64,000 nucleotides of DNA from Haloplanus aerogenes (GTDB lineage Archaea > Halobacteriota > Halobacteria > Halobacteriales > Haloferacaceae), in NCBI RefSeq assembly GCF_003856835.1, contig NZ_CP034145.1, positions 558,001 to 622,000 of the forward strand. The letters are read 5' to 3'. The position numbers were made by a program, and so were the translations under genes. Below, piece by piece: positions 1 through 8,482 of this stretch. Position 1 is the stretch's first letter. Each line of letters starts with the position of its first letter. Below the pieces are notes generated by a model. The model worked only from the letters and a program-made list of their open reading frames with translations. It did no database searches and was not told the origin of the DNA.

Positions 1-59
1 AGATGCTCGACTCGCTCATCGAACGCTTCGCACAGAAGGCGATGCGCGCGGGAGGCTGA
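1..59 (+). CDS. C-terminal end of an unidentified gene (cut by window start)
   Basis: An open frame runs in from the window edge and stops at TGA 57-59. The last residues read MLDSLIERFAQKAMRAGG. The stop lies 2 nt before the GTG start of the next gene, so the two are probably in one transcription unit. Nothing in 18 residues identifies the product. Confidence 0.5.
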   Translation, partial: MLDSLIERFAQKAMRAGG

Positions 60-61
60 CC

Positions 62-427
62 GTGTCCGGTGCGTCGAACTCGCCAATCGACGGGCAGGTG
101 TTCATGCTCGCCTCGGCGAAAGCCAGCGTCGACCCCGGAACCCTGTCGGACCTGCTGTCGCGCGTGCAGGCCCACCTCGCCGACCGGGTCGACACGTACC
201 GCCGCGAGTTCGAGCGCGTCGCCGAGAGCGACGAACGGGAGGTGTTTCTCGTCCCGACCGGTCACTGGGAGACGATCGGTGACCGTCTCGACCTGACCGA
301 CCGAGAGCGGAAGGCAGTCGCCCGGACGCACGCGGAACAGCTCCGCCGTATCGGCTCCGACACCGACCGTGACGAGGAGTTCGAGACGGCGCTGGAGATT
401 CGCGAGGCAGTCGTCGTCGGTCGGTGA
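62..427 (+). CDS. Hypothetical haloarchaeal protein, 121 aa
   Basis: A small soluble acidic protein starting at GTG 62. It has no signal peptide, membrane segment or metal motif. The middle (about residues 25-60) is predicted helical with alternating Asp/Arg/Glu, and a PTGHWETIGDRL stretch near residue 65 is the most distinctive part. It begins 2 nt after the upstream stop and its TGA sits at the very beginning of the longest possible AzlC frame, so it may be cotranscribed with azlCD. I do not recognise a function. The start could be a few codons downstream, but no ATG fits well. Confidence 0.6.
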   Translation: MSGASNSPIDGQVFMLASAKASVDPGTLSDLLSRVQAHLADRVDTYRREFERVAESDEREVFLVPTGHWETIGDRLDLTDRERKAVARTHAEQLRRIGSDTDRDEEFETALEIREAVVVGR

Positions 428-483
428 GTGACGGCGACCGGGAAACCGAAAGGTCGTTACTGGACGCTCGCGCACGGGCATCC

Positions 484-1161
484 ATGTTCCCCGACGATTT
501 CCGCGCCGGCGTCCGGGCGGCGCTCCCCTCCCTCCTCGGTCTCGTCCCGTTCGGCCTCGTCGCGGGTATCGCCGCGGTGAACGCCGGCCTTTCGCCCCTG
601 CAGGCGATCGGTCTGTCGTTCGTCGTCTTCGCTGGCGCGTCCCAACTCGCCGCGGTCGACCTCCTCGCGCAGGACGCCTCTCTCGCCGTCGTCGTCGTCA
701 CCGCCGTCGTGATCAACCTCCGGATGGCGATGTACTCGGCCTCCATCGCGCCCTACTTCGAGTCGCTCCGGCGGCGCTGGGAGCTGGTGTGTTCCTACCT
801 GCTGACCGACGTTGGCTACGCGCTGTCGATCACCGAGTTCGCCGACGACGAGGGGACGAGTCGGCTGTGGTACTACCTCGGCGCCGCGGGCGCCGTCTGG
901 GCCATCTGGCAGCTCGCCACCATCGCCGGCGTCTTCCTCGGGACGGGCATTCCCGAGCAGTGGAACATTGGCTTCGCCGTCCCCCTCGTGTTCCTGACGC
1001 TTCTCGTCTCCGAGGTGTCGGATCGGCCGCGACTCGTCGCCGCCCTGATCGGGGGGAGCGTCGCCGTCGTCGGTGTGAACTGGCCGCTGAATCTCGGCCT
1101 CATCGGCGGGGCACTCGCGGGCGTCGGTTCCGGCGTCCTCGTCGATCGGAGGGACGGATGA
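484..1161 (+). CDS. azlC: AzlC family branched-chain amino acid exporter, large subunit
   Basis: A multi-span membrane protein of 226 aa. It carries the family signatures FAGASQLAAVDLL (about residues 49-61) and INLRMAMYSASIAPYF (about 78-93). AzlC pairs with the small AzlD subunit to export branched-chain or other neutral amino acids across the cytoplasmic membrane. The frame is open back to GTG 424, which overlaps the previous stop. I prefer ATG 484 because known AzlC proteins begin near a PDDFRAGVRAALP motif and the extra 20 residues look like non-coding leader. It overlaps azlD by 4 nt (ATGA), which indicates translational coupling. The exported substrate cannot be read from sequence. Confidence 0.9.
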   Translation: MFPDDFRAGVRAALPSLLGLVPFGLVAGIAAVNAGLSPLQAIGLSFVVFAGASQLAAVDLLAQDASLAVVVVTAVVINLRMAMYSASIAPYFESLRRRWELVCSYLLTDVGYALSITEFADDEGTSRLWYYLGAAGAVWAIWQLATIAGVFLGTGIPEQWNIGFAVPLVFLTLLVSEVSDRPRLVAALIGGSVAVVGVNWPLNLGLIGGALAGVGSGVLVDRRDG

Positions 1162-1496
1162 CGACGGACTACGGCCCGCTCGCTATCTGGGCGGTCGTCC
1201 TCGCCGTCGGCGTCGCCACCTTCGCCATCCGCTACTCCTTCATCTACCTCTTCGGACGGATCGACGGCGTGCCGCCGCGGGTCGAGGAAGGCCTCCGGTT
1301 CGTCCCCGCGGCGGTGCTGGCGGCGCTCGTGGCGCCCTCGATCGTCGACCCCGGACCGACGGTCGTCGCGACGGTCGTCGACGGCCGCTTTCTCGCCGGC
1401 GTCGTCGCGGCGCTGGTGGCGTGGTACACCGACAACATGTTCGCCACCATCGCCGTGGGGCTGTTCGCGCTCTGGACGTTCGGGGCGGTGCTGTAG
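1158..1496 (+). CDS. azlD: AzlD domain protein, small subunit of the AzlCD exporter
   Basis: A 112-aa protein with about four hydrophobic segments. It contains FAIRYSFIYLFGRI near the N-terminus and the conserved WYTDNMFATIAVG motif near the end. Its ATG at 1158 overlaps the azlC stop in an ATGA arrangement. Members of this family are obligate partners of AzlC. The gene is followed after about 37 nt by the convergent aceA gene. The frame extends upstream inside azlC, but only this start is coupled to the azlC stop. Confidence 0.88.
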   Translation: MTTDYGPLAIWAVVLAVGVATFAIRYSFIYLFGRIDGVPPRVEEGLRFVPAAVLAALVAPSIVDPGPTVVATVVDGRFLAGVVAALVAWYTDNMFATIAVGLFALWTFGAVL

Positions 1497-1533
1497 CGTC
1501 GCCGCGAAGCGCGAAAAATGAGTGACGATTCGG

Positions 1534-2598
1534 TCAGTCGTCGTCGTTCGTCGGCGCCGTCTCCTCCCGTTCCTCCGAGGAGATGGGGTCGCTGGCCTCC
1601 TCGCTGAAGCCCTTCGAGGACTCCATCCGCCGACGAGCCTCGGGGTCGAACTGCGCCTCGATGTCCTGGTACTTGCTGACGAAGGAGAGTTCGTGGTGGC
1701 TCTCCGTCGGGTGGCCCAGGTAGCGGTCTTCGAGGTCGAACTGCGCTTCTTCGTCGTCCTCCGCGAGGCGCTTGAAGTCCTCGTAGACGGCGTGGGCGCC
1801 GGAGTGGAGGCCGAAGAGGGTGATGAAGATGTACTTGTAGCCGAGGTCACCCAGTTCCGCGAACGTCAGCGGGTCCTCCTCCTCGGACCACGCGAACGAG
1901 GAGGAGTAGTTGAAGGCGAGATCCAGATCCGGGTGGGTCTCGTGGATGGTCTCGGCGTAGTTGATCGCGTCCTCGCGGGACGGGTCGGGCATCTCCGGCC
2001 AGACGAGGTCGACCCCGGCGTCGGCGTAGATGCGTCCGCGTTCGAGGTGCTCCTCCCAGTCGCCGTTGGCGGAGCCGTAGGCGTCGGTGCGAGCGATGAT
2101 CACGGTGTCGTCGCACTGCTTGGCGTCGACGGCGGCGCTGAAGCGGGCTTCGGCGTCCTCGCGGGAGATGATCTGCTTGCCCGCGATGTGGCCACAGCGC
2201 TTTGGTGTCGTCTGATCCTCGATGTGGATCGCCGCGACACCCGCCTTTTCGTACTCGCGGACGGCGCGGCGGACGTTGTGGATGCCGCCGTAGCCGGTGT
2301 CGCAGTCGGCGATCACGGGGAGGGTCGTCGCCTCCGCGATCCGCTTCGCGTTCTCGACCATCTCGGTCATCGTCACCATCTCCAGATCGGGGAAGCCGAA
2401 CTGGCCGAGGACGGTCGAGTAGCCGCTCATGTAGACGGCGTCGTGGCCCGTCATCTCCGCGAGACGGGCGTCGAGGGCGTGGTAGAGGCCGGGGGCGAAC
2501 ACGAACTGCTGGTTCGCCAGTTGCTCACGGAACTGGACCGCTGCGGGGTTGTCGATATCGCGCGTGACCGTGTCGGTGTCGAGGTCTTCTGGGGTCAT
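1534..2598 (-). CDS. aceA: Isocitrate lyase
   Basis: A TIM-barrel enzyme of the isocitrate lyase/PEP mutase superfamily that cleaves isocitrate to succinate and glyoxylate. The catalytic loop appears as KRCGH at residues 133-137. The metal-binding region is [10 protein letters not shown] (about 96-105), and the lyase-type NYSSSFAW motif lies in the C-terminal half. At 354 aa it is shorter than the bacterial enzyme (about 430), as is usual in archaea, and has an acidic tail. The ATG is immediately downstream of the stop of the small gene 2599-2850, so the pair looks like an operon. No malate synthase gene is present in the window, although glyoxylate-shunt operation would need one elsewhere. 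Methylisocitrate lyase is the main alternative. Confidence 0.9.
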   Translation of the reverse strand: MTPEDLDTDTVTRDIDNPAAVQFREQLANQQFVFAPGLYHALDARLAEMTGHDAVYMSGYSTVLGQFGFPDLEMVTMTEMVENAKRIAEATTLPVIADCDTGYGGIHNVRRAVREYEKAGVAAIHIEDQTTPKRCGHIAGKQIISREDAEARFSAAVDAKQCDDTVIIARTDAYGSANGDWEEHLERGRIYADAGVDLVWPEMPDPSREDAINYAETIHETHPDLDLAFNYSSSFAWSEEEDPLTFAELGDLGYKYIFITLFGLHSGAHAVYEDFKRLAEDDEEAQFDLEDRYLGHPTESHHELSFVSKYQDIEAQFDPEARRRMESSKGFSEEASDPISSEEREETAPTNDDD

Positions 2599-2850
2599 TT
2601 AGATGTCCGTTGGGTCGTCAGTTCGGGAACGGTTCGGGCGGCCGAGATCGGGGACGAGTGGCGCCTCCTGTGCCATCTCGTCGTCGTACGTTCGCTGGGT
2701 CTCGGTGTCGGTCGGCGTCGTCCGCCGTGTCGGAGGCGTCTCGCGGGTCGTCTGTCCCCCGTCCGTGCGGGTGTCGTCTGCACGGCCGATGTCGGGAACG
2801 AGCGGGGCTTGCTGGGCTAGTTCGTCGTCGCGTCGGGTCGTGGGTTGCAT
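2599..2850 (-). CDS. Small acidic tandem-repeat protein upstream of aceA, 83 aa
   Basis: An 83-aa protein made largely of two copies of one module, DELAQQAPLVPDIGR (about residues 9-23) and DEMAQEAPLVPDLGR (about 57-71). A Thr/Arg/Pro-rich linker of roughly 33 residues separates them. There is no signal peptide, membrane segment or cysteine, and the sequence looks intrinsically disordered. Its stop codon abuts the aceA ATG with no spacer, so translation is probably coupled. I do not recognise the family. The repeated short motif suggests a binding peptide, perhaps for the lyase or a regulator, but that is inference. Confidence 0.7.
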   Translation of the reverse strand: MQPTTRRDDELAQQAPLVPDIGRADDTRTDGGQTTRETPPTRRTTPTDTETQRTYDDEMAQEAPLVPDLGRPNRSRTDDPTDI

Positions 2851-3083
2851 GGTGGTGTTGTGTCGCGTGGTGGTCGTCTAGCGATCCGGCTCGCCTCGGC
2901 GGCGGAGTCGCGTACGTGCATTGCACCCGATGGGATGGCACGGGACCAAATAAAGTTAATGATCTATAATGATAATATTCGTTAATGTTGATTCCACTGC
3001 CTTAAATGCGTCTTGGTACCAATACTCATGGACGGCGACCCACTTCACGGAGCTTAATTCCGTCCGGCGCCGAGGACGGATAG
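2851..3083. promoter_or_regulatory. Divergent AT-rich promoter region between the aceA operon and an ABC exporter
   Basis: The 233-nt intergenic block contains an unusually AT-rich core (about 2945-3005). A CTTAATT box at 3053-3059 is centred about 28 nt before the ATG at 3084, fitting a leaderless transcript. On the minus strand a CTTTATTT-like box at 2948-2955 could serve the aceA operon with a leader of roughly 70 nt. A 10-bp palindrome TTGGTACCAA at 3013-3022 lies between them and is a candidate operator. Confidence 0.5.
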
Positions 3084-4034
3084 ATGGTAGCAGCGATCGA
3101 GATCGACGATCTCAGGAAGGCTTACGGCGACGTGACGGCGCTGGACGGCGTGTCGCTGACGGTGCCCGAGGGGAGTTTCTTCGGCTTGCTCGGTCCGAAC
3201 GGCGCCGGCAAGACGACGTTCATCAACGTCCTCGTCGGCCTCGTCCGCAAGAGCGGCGGCGAGGCGCGGGTGTTCGGCCACGACGTGGAGGACGACTACC
3301 GCGAGGCCCGCAACTGCATCGGCCTCGCGCCGCAGGAGTTCAACGTCGACCGCTTCTTCCCGATCCGGGAAGTGCTGGAGCACAAAGCCGGCTACCACGG
3401 CATCCCCGCGAGCGAGGCGCGCGAGCGCGCCGACGAGGTGTTGAAACAGGTCGGCATCTACGAGAAACGCGACACCCGCTTCGACTGGCTCTCCGGCGGC
3501 ATGAAACGCCGGTTCCTCATCGCGCGGGCGCTCGTCACCGACCCCGACCTCCTCATCCTCGACGAGCCGACCGCCGGCGTCGACGTCCAGCTCCGCCACG
3601 ACCTCTGGGACCTCATCACCGACCTCAACGCACAGGGGACGACCATCCTGCTCACGACCCACTACATCGAGGAGGCCGAACGCCTCTGTGACGAGGTGGC
3701 CATCCTCGACAGTGGGCAGGTCGTGACGGTGAGTACGCCGGACGAACTCATGGACCGCGGCACCGACCGCATCACGGTCACGTTCCGCGAGCCGATCCAG
3801 TCGGCGCCCGCCATCGCCGCTGGCAACGGGCAAGTCGAGGCGGTGGACGTGGAGGACGGTCGCCTCGTCGTCGCCGCGTCCCGCGGAGGTCTCGTCGCCC
3901 CCGACCTCGTGCGCGAACTCGACTCGGCGGGCTACGAAATCGTCGACCTCGACGTGTCGCGCACGTCGCTGGAGGAAGTGTTCGTCGAGATGACTCGCAC
4001 CGACTCGGCGGTCACCGACGGAGGGCGACCATGA
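3084..4034 (+). CDS. ABC-2 type exporter, ATP-binding subunit (DrrA/NodI-like)
   Basis: A 316-aa ATPase. Visible motifs are Walker A GPNGAGKT (residues 37-44), a Q-loop in GLAPQEF, the ABC signature LSGGMKR, Walker B LLILDEP and the switch His in LLTTHY. The C-terminal 80 residues after the ATPase core match the accessory domain common in drug or lipid exporters of this type. The gene overlaps the permease gene by 4 nt. Substrate is unknown; export of a lipid, drug or glycan component is typical of the family. A TATA-like box at 3053-3059 supports ATG 3084 as a leaderless start. Confidence 0.92.
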   Translation: MVAAIEIDDLRKAYGDVTALDGVSLTVPEGSFFGLLGPNGAGKTTFINVLVGLVRKSGGEARVFGHDVEDDYREARNCIGLAPQEFNVDRFFPIREVLEHKAGYHGIPASEARERADEVLKQVGIYEKRDTRFDWLSGGMKRRFLIARALVTDPDLLILDEPTAGVDVQLRHDLWDLITDLNAQGTTILLTTHYIEEAERLCDEVAILDSGQVVTVSTPDELMDRGTDRITVTFREPIQSAPAIAAGNGQVEAVDVEDGRLVVAASRGGLVAPDLVRELDSAGYEIVDLDVSRTSLEEVFVEMTRTDSAVTDGGRP

Positions 4035-4792
4035 GCGTCGTCGGCCTCAAGACGCTGACCCGCCGGGAGATTCTCCGGTTCCTCCGGCGTCCCAAGAACA
4101 CCTTCGCGCCGCCGCTGATCACGAACGTCCTCTACTTCTCGGTGTTCGGCGTCATCCTCGGCCAGCGCATCGACACGATTCAGGGGATTCCGTACATCCT
4201 CTTTATCCTCCCCGGCCTCGTCGTCCTCGGCGCCATCTCCAACGCCTTCGAGAACGCCGCCTTCTCCATCTTCCACGGCCGGTGGAACGAGTACATCCAC
4301 GAACCCCTCACCTCGCCGCTCTCCTACACGGAGATGGCGGCGGCGTACGTCCTCGCCGGCGCGACCCGCGGGGCCATCGTGGGCGTCCTCATCGCCTTCG
4401 TCGGCGCCGCCTTCACCTCCGTCGGCGTCACACGTCCGCTCTATCTCGTCGGCTTCGGCGTCGTCATCACCGTCCTCTTCGCCGGCATCGGCGTGGTCGG
4501 CGGCCTCTGGGCCGACGACTGGGACGACCTCACCATGATGAATCAGTTCATCCTCCGCCCGCTGGTCTTCTTCGGCGGCGTCTTCTACTCCATCGCCGAA
4601 CTCCCGCCGCTTCTGGAGACCCTCTCCTATCTCAATCCGATGGTCTACATGGTCAACGGGGTTCGGTACGGCTTCCTCGGCGCGTCGGAAGTCGACCCGA
4701 ACGTCTCCCTCGCGGTCCTCGCCGGCCTCGCGACGGCCGTCGTCGCCCTCGACATCGCGCTGTTCCGTCGGGGCTACGGGCTGACCGAGTGA
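4031..4792 (+). CDS. ABC-2 type exporter, permease subunit
   Basis: A 253-aa membrane protein with about six hydrophobic segments, starting SVVGLKTLTRREILRFLRRP. An amphipathic RR-rich N-terminus preceding the first span is characteristic of ABC-2 permeases. The family motif region NPMVYMVNGVRYGFLG is near the C-terminus. Its ATG overlaps the ATPase stop (ATGA), so both subunits are made from one message. Together they form an exporter of unknown substrate. The downstream protease gene is 76 nt away and has its own likely promoter. Confidence 0.9.
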   Translation: MSVVGLKTLTRREILRFLRRPKNTFAPPLITNVLYFSVFGVILGQRIDTIQGIPYILFILPGLVVLGAISNAFENAAFSIFHGRWNEYIHEPLTSPLSYTEMAAAYVLAGATRGAIVGVLIAFVGAAFTSVGVTRPLYLVGFGVVITVLFAGIGVVGGLWADDWDDLTMMNQFILRPLVFFGGVFYSIAELPPLLETLSYLNPMVYMVNGVRYGFLGASEVDPNVSLAVLAGLATAVVALDIALFRRGYGLTE

Positions 4793-4868
4793 ACCCTTCC
4801 CAAGGTACAATCCGCGTTTTCGCCAAGCCAGTCTATTACGGGACGGCGTCCGCACGCCGACCTGCATC

Positions 4869-5768
4869 ATGTCCGACGACTCCGATGGCGCGTCACTGTC
4901 GAGGGCCCAGTCGTACGCCCTCGTCGTGGCCGCGGCCATCCTGTTGAGTGCGGTCCTCGCACCCGTCGCCTACGACCGGGCGACAGCCCCCGACGGTCGC
5001 GTCGCCGTCATCTCCGTCGAGGGCTTCATCTCCTCCAGTTCGGTCACCGCCGTGCAGGAGGACCTCCGCGAGGCCCGCGAGAACGAATCGATCGACGCGG
5101 TCGTCCTGAACGTCGACAGCCCCGGTGGCTCGGCGGCCGCGAGCGAACAACTCTACCTCGCCGTCCAGCGGACGGCGCAGGTGATGCCCGTCGTCGCGAG
5201 CGTCAAATCGACCGGCGCGTCCGGCGCCTACTACGCGATGCTCCCCGCGCGTGACATCTACGTCACCCCGGCCTCCATCGTCGGGAGCGTCGGCGTCCGC
5301 GGCGCGGCGCCCGGCCCCTCGCTCCCCGGCGAGATCAAGAGCGGCCCGGACAAGGCCAGTACGACCGCCGACCAGCGCCGCGCACAGATCGAGACGCTCC
5401 AGCGCGCGTTCGTCGGCAGCGTCATGAAACACCGCGGCGACGAACTCGGCCTCTCGCGCACCGAGGTCGCACACGCCAAGGTGTACACCGGCGCCAGCGC
5501 CGTCGACAACGGTATGGCCGACCAGATTGGGTCGACCCCCGAGGCCATCGACGCGGCGGCCGAGGCGGCCGACCTCGAAGACTACGAGGTCGTCCGCAAG
5601 GAGCCGCCGCGCGCCGGCGGCCTCATCCTGCTCAGTACGGACGACGGCGGGACCGTCGTCGTCGAGAAAAGCCCCGCCGGCTACGACGCCGTCGACACGC
5701 CCACCTTCCTGATGGTGTACGGCGAGGTTCAGACGACAGACGAGGTGATCGGCAATGTCAGCGCCTAA
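4869..5768 (+). CDS. sppA: SppA-like membrane-bound S49 family peptidase
   Basis: A 299-aa protein with an N-terminal membrane anchor (about residues 16-35) and an SppA-type Ser/Lys protease domain. The oxyanion-region motif DSPGGS is at 83-88. The nucleophile is Ser118 in TGASGAYY. The probable general base is Lys162 in GPDKAST, 44 residues later. This is a single-domain form, about half the length of E. coli SppA. The family degrades residual signal peptides or membrane-associated peptides. The last 14 nt overlap the next gene, implying coupled expression. An AT box near 4832-4839 is a plausible promoter. Confidence 0.85.
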   Translation: MSDDSDGASLSRAQSYALVVAAAILLSAVLAPVAYDRATAPDGRVAVISVEGFISSSSVTAVQEDLREARENESIDAVVLNVDSPGGSAAASEQLYLAVQRTAQVMPVVASVKSTGASGAYYAMLPARDIYVTPASIVGSVGVRGAAPGPSLPGEIKSGPDKASTTADQRRAQIETLQRAFVGSVMKHRGDELGLSRTEVAHAKVYTGASAVDNGMADQIGSTPEAIDAAAEAADLEDYEVVRKEPPRAGGLILLSTDDGGTVVVEKSPAGYDAVDTPTFLMVYGEVQTTDEVIGNVSA

Positions 5769-6780
5769 GTCCAGACTCGCGGTCGTGTTCGTCGTTATCG
5801 TCGCCGCCATCGTCGGCGGTGCAGCCGTCGCGCCCTACGCGCTCGGTTCGGCCGATGACGGCGACAGCGACCCCGTGAGCGTCGAGAACCAGCAGTTCCA
5901 GCCCGGCACCATCCTCCCCGACGAGACGACCGAGGAGGGCGAAATCAGCATGGAGAGCGACGCCACGGGTAAGACCGTCCTCGTCGACGTTGGGCACGAG
6001 AACGGCATCTCGAAGACGCAGCTCGAACCCCTCCTCTCCACGCTCGTCGAGAACGGGCACCAGATTCGGTTCTACCGCGGCCAGCGCCAGAGCCTCAACG
6101 AGTCGCTCCGCTCGGCCGACGCTTTCCTCGTCGCCAGCCCCCAGCGGCGCTACACGAGCGACGAACTCGCGGGCGTCGAGGCCTTCACCGACGCCGGCGG
6201 ACGCGTCCTCGTGATGGGCGACCCGCCGTCCGTGCAGGCCTCCGGCGGCCTCCTGTTCGGCCTCGGCAGCCTCCAGCCCACCGCCCCGCGCACGACGGCG
6301 CTCGGATCGACCTACGGGGTGGCGTACGGCTCCGGCTACCTCTACAACATGGACGAGAACGACAACAACTACAAGAGCATCTACGCCCGGCCGACGGCTG
6401 ACACCGATCTCACCGCTGGCGTCGACCGCGTCGTGATGCGCGAGGCCGTTCCGCTCCGGACGACCGGCGCCACGCGTGCACTCGTCGGCACCGACGGCAC
6501 GCACCTGTCGACGACCCGCGATCCCGGGCAGTACGCGGTGCTCGCCCGGAGCGGCAACGTCACCGCGGTCGGTGACACCGACTTCGTCACCCGCGAGAAC
6601 GCCTACGACGCCGACAACGACGTGTTGATCGGCAACCTCGCGGACTTCCTCGTGAGCGGCGACAAGCGCCCCGGCGCGCCGAGGCCGCCCGGTGCGGACC
6701 AGCCGCAGCGACCGCCGGCGGGTGGCGAGAGCGGCGGTGGTGGGCAGCCGACCCCGCCGCCGACCCCGGCGCCCGCCTGA
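5755..6780 (+). CDS. Membrane-anchored DUF4350-like protein, 341 aa
   Basis: The N-terminus is a single hydrophobic helix (about residues 8-30). It is followed by a Thr/Asp/Glu linker and a Rossmann-like domain (about 70-300) containing VLVDVGHENGISKTQLEPLL, LVASPQRRYT and RVLVMGDPP. The arrangement resembles the DUF4350 fold of envelope proteins. The tail is rich in Pro/Gly/Gln and ends in repeated Pro-Thr-Pro, like a cell-surface spacer. Its start lies 14 nt inside sppA in another frame, so the pair is probably functionally linked. Function is unknown; substrate capture for the protease or envelope maintenance is inference. Confidence 0.75.
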   Translation: MSAPKSRLAVVFVVIVAAIVGGAAVAPYALGSADDGDSDPVSVENQQFQPGTILPDETTEEGEISMESDATGKTVLVDVGHENGISKTQLEPLLSTLVENGHQIRFYRGQRQSLNESLRSADAFLVASPQRRYTSDELAGVEAFTDAGGRVLVMGDPPSVQASGGLLFGLGSLQPTAPRTTALGSTYGVAYGSGYLYNMDENDNNYKSIYARPTADTDLTAGVDRVVMREAVPLRTTGATRALVGTDGTHLSTTRDPGQYAVLARSGNVTAVGDTDFVTRENAYDADNDVLIGNLADFLVSGDKRPGAPRPPGADQPQRPPAGGESGGGGQPTPPPTPAPA

Positions 6781-6806
6781 CGCCGGTGTCGTTCGCCCAA
6801 TCGTAG

Positions 6807-6813
6807 CATATTT
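6807..6813 (+). promoter_or_regulatory. TATA-like box for the peptide ABC importer operon
   Basis: CATATTT centred about 29 nt before ATG 6839, in a GC-rich gap of 58 nt. The spacing places the transcription start at or next to the start codon, as in leaderless haloarchaeal genes. Confidence 0.55.
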
Positions 6814-6838
6814 CGGCGTCGGCCGCCGGACTGGTAGT

Positions 6839-8476
6839 ATGCCACCGTTCACCACATCGCGCCGTCGACTGCTGCGATGGGTGGGAGCGGCGGGTGCTGC
6901 CGGCCTCGCCGGCTGTGCCGGCGGCTCCGGTGACGGTTCGGAACTCGTCGCGACCCTCGGCGCCGACGTGAGCACGTACGATCCGACACAGGCCAACGAC
7001 ACCACGTCACGCAAGGCCTTCGGCCTCGTCTACGAACCGCTCGTCTCCGTCGACTTCGAGGGTACCGTCCGCCCGACGCTCGCCACCGCGGTCGACCAGC
7101 GGGACGACCGCACCTGGCGCATCTCCCTCCGCGAGGGCGTCACCTTCCACGACGGGAGCGACCTCACCGCCGCCGACGTGGTCGCTACCTTCGAGCGCTA
7201 CGAGGGCACGCCCCGCGAGTCCGACGTGTACCTCTGGTACGACGACGCGACCATCCGCGACGACTACACGCTCGACGTGACCCTCTCGGAACCCTACGCC
7301 CCGTTTCAGCTCTCCCTCGGTGGCGTCCCAATCGTCCCAGAAGCGGCCGCGACGGACGCCCTCGACCTCTCGAACGGTCCCGTGGGCACCGGCCCGTACG
7401 CCTTCGATACGCACGAACCCGACCGACTCTATCGACTCGTCCGCAACGACGACCACTGGTACGGAGGGGAGGGCGAAGCCGATGACGGCGACGGCGTCCC
7501 GGACACTCCGCCCATCGAGACCCTCACCTTCCGCATCATCGTCGAACAGTCCTCGCAGGTGGCCGCCCTCCGGGCCGGCGACATCGACCTCGCCAACAAC
7601 CCGCCGGCCGACGCGGTGGCCGACCTGCGCGCCGACGACGCCATCACCGTCTCCGAACGCCTCGCCGGCGGGTTCGAGATGCTCGTCTTCCCTCTCGCCA
7701 CCTCACCGTTTTCGAACCGCGACGTGCGCGAGGGTATCGCCCGCCTCGTCCCCAGACAGGAGATCATCGACTCGGTGTACGGTGGCATCGGTCAGCCGGC
7801 GTACGCCCCGATCTCGCCGCTCCTCTCCGACTACACCTCCGAGTCGTTCCTGCAGGAGATGGGAGAGGAGTACATGCGCTACGACCCCGAGCAGGCCCGC
7901 GAGTTGCTGGAGCGGGGCTTTTCCGCCCTCGACATCTCGCCGCCGTACGAGACGACCATCGTCACCAACGAGACGGGCGACCGGGTGCGGTGGGCGCAAC
8001 TCGTCCGCGACGAACTGAACCGGACCGACTACTTCGACGTGTCCCTCGAACAGTTCGAGTGGAACACGTACGTCGGGCGCGTGCTCGCCGGTGACTCCCA
8101 CCGCTCCGACGCCATGATGGCGCTCGGCTGGTCCGGTGGCTGGGACCCCGACACCTACCTCCGCAGCGTGTTCCACGGCGAGCAGTCGACGCCCTCGTGC
8201 TGTAACGCCGCTCACTACGCCAACGACGAGGTGGACCGCCTCCTGGACGAGGCGCTCACCGTCTACGACACCGCGGAGCGCCGCGAACTCTACGAACAGG
8301 CCCAGCGCCGCATCGTCTCCGACGCCCCCGTCGCCTTCGTCCGGTTCGGTACGCGAATCGAGGCGTTCCGCTCCGACACCGTCGAGGGATTTCGCACCTA
8401 CCCCCTCGACTCCGGGGAGTTCACCGCCATCTACGCGCCGTGGGCGAACACCTACACCTCCCTCGGGGGCGGATAG
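6839..8476 (+). CDS. Peptide ABC transporter substrate-binding lipoprotein (Tat-exported)
   Basis: A 545-aa family 5 extracellular solute-binding protein (DppA/OppA type). The N-terminus has the twin-arginine motif SRRRLLRW (residues 7-14) and a lipobox LAGC with Cys26, so it should be exported folded and lipid-anchored. The body carries typical family stretches such as VTFHDGSDLTAADVVATFER and VGTGPYAF. It captures peptides or similar solutes outside the cell for the permeases encoded downstream. The frame is open upstream to 6692, but the Tat signal fixes ATG 6839. It is the first gene of a five-gene importer operon. Confidence 0.93.
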   Translation: MPPFTTSRRRLLRWVGAAGAAGLAGCAGGSGDGSELVATLGADVSTYDPTQANDTTSRKAFGLVYEPLVSVDFEGTVRPTLATAVDQRDDRTWRISLREGVTFHDGSDLTAADVVATFERYEGTPRESDVYLWYDDATIRDDYTLDVTLSEPYAPFQLSLGGVPIVPEAAATDALDLSNGPVGTGPYAFDTHEPDRLYRLVRNDDHWYGGEGEADDGDGVPDTPPIETLTFRIIVEQSSQVAALRAGDIDLANNPPADAVADLRADDAITVSERLAGGFEMLVFPLATSPFSNRDVREGIARLVPRQEIIDSVYGGIGQPAYAPISPLLSDYTSESFLQEMGEEYMRYDPEQARELLERGFSALDISPPYETTIVTNETGDRVRWAQLVRDELNRTDYFDVSLEQFEWNTYVGRVLAGDSHRSDAMMALGWSGGWDPDTYLRSVFHGEQSTPSCCNAAHYANDEVDRLLDEALTVYDTAERRELYEQAQRRIVSDAPVAFVRFGTRIEAFRSDTVEGFRTYPLDSGEFTAIYAPWANTYTSLGGG

Positions 8477-8482
8477 CCGCCG

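Noticed and set aside
1522-2820. 432-codon plus-strand open frame
   Set aside because: Antisense to aceA and the repeat protein; the translation is a Val/Gly/Arg-rich shadow without family features.
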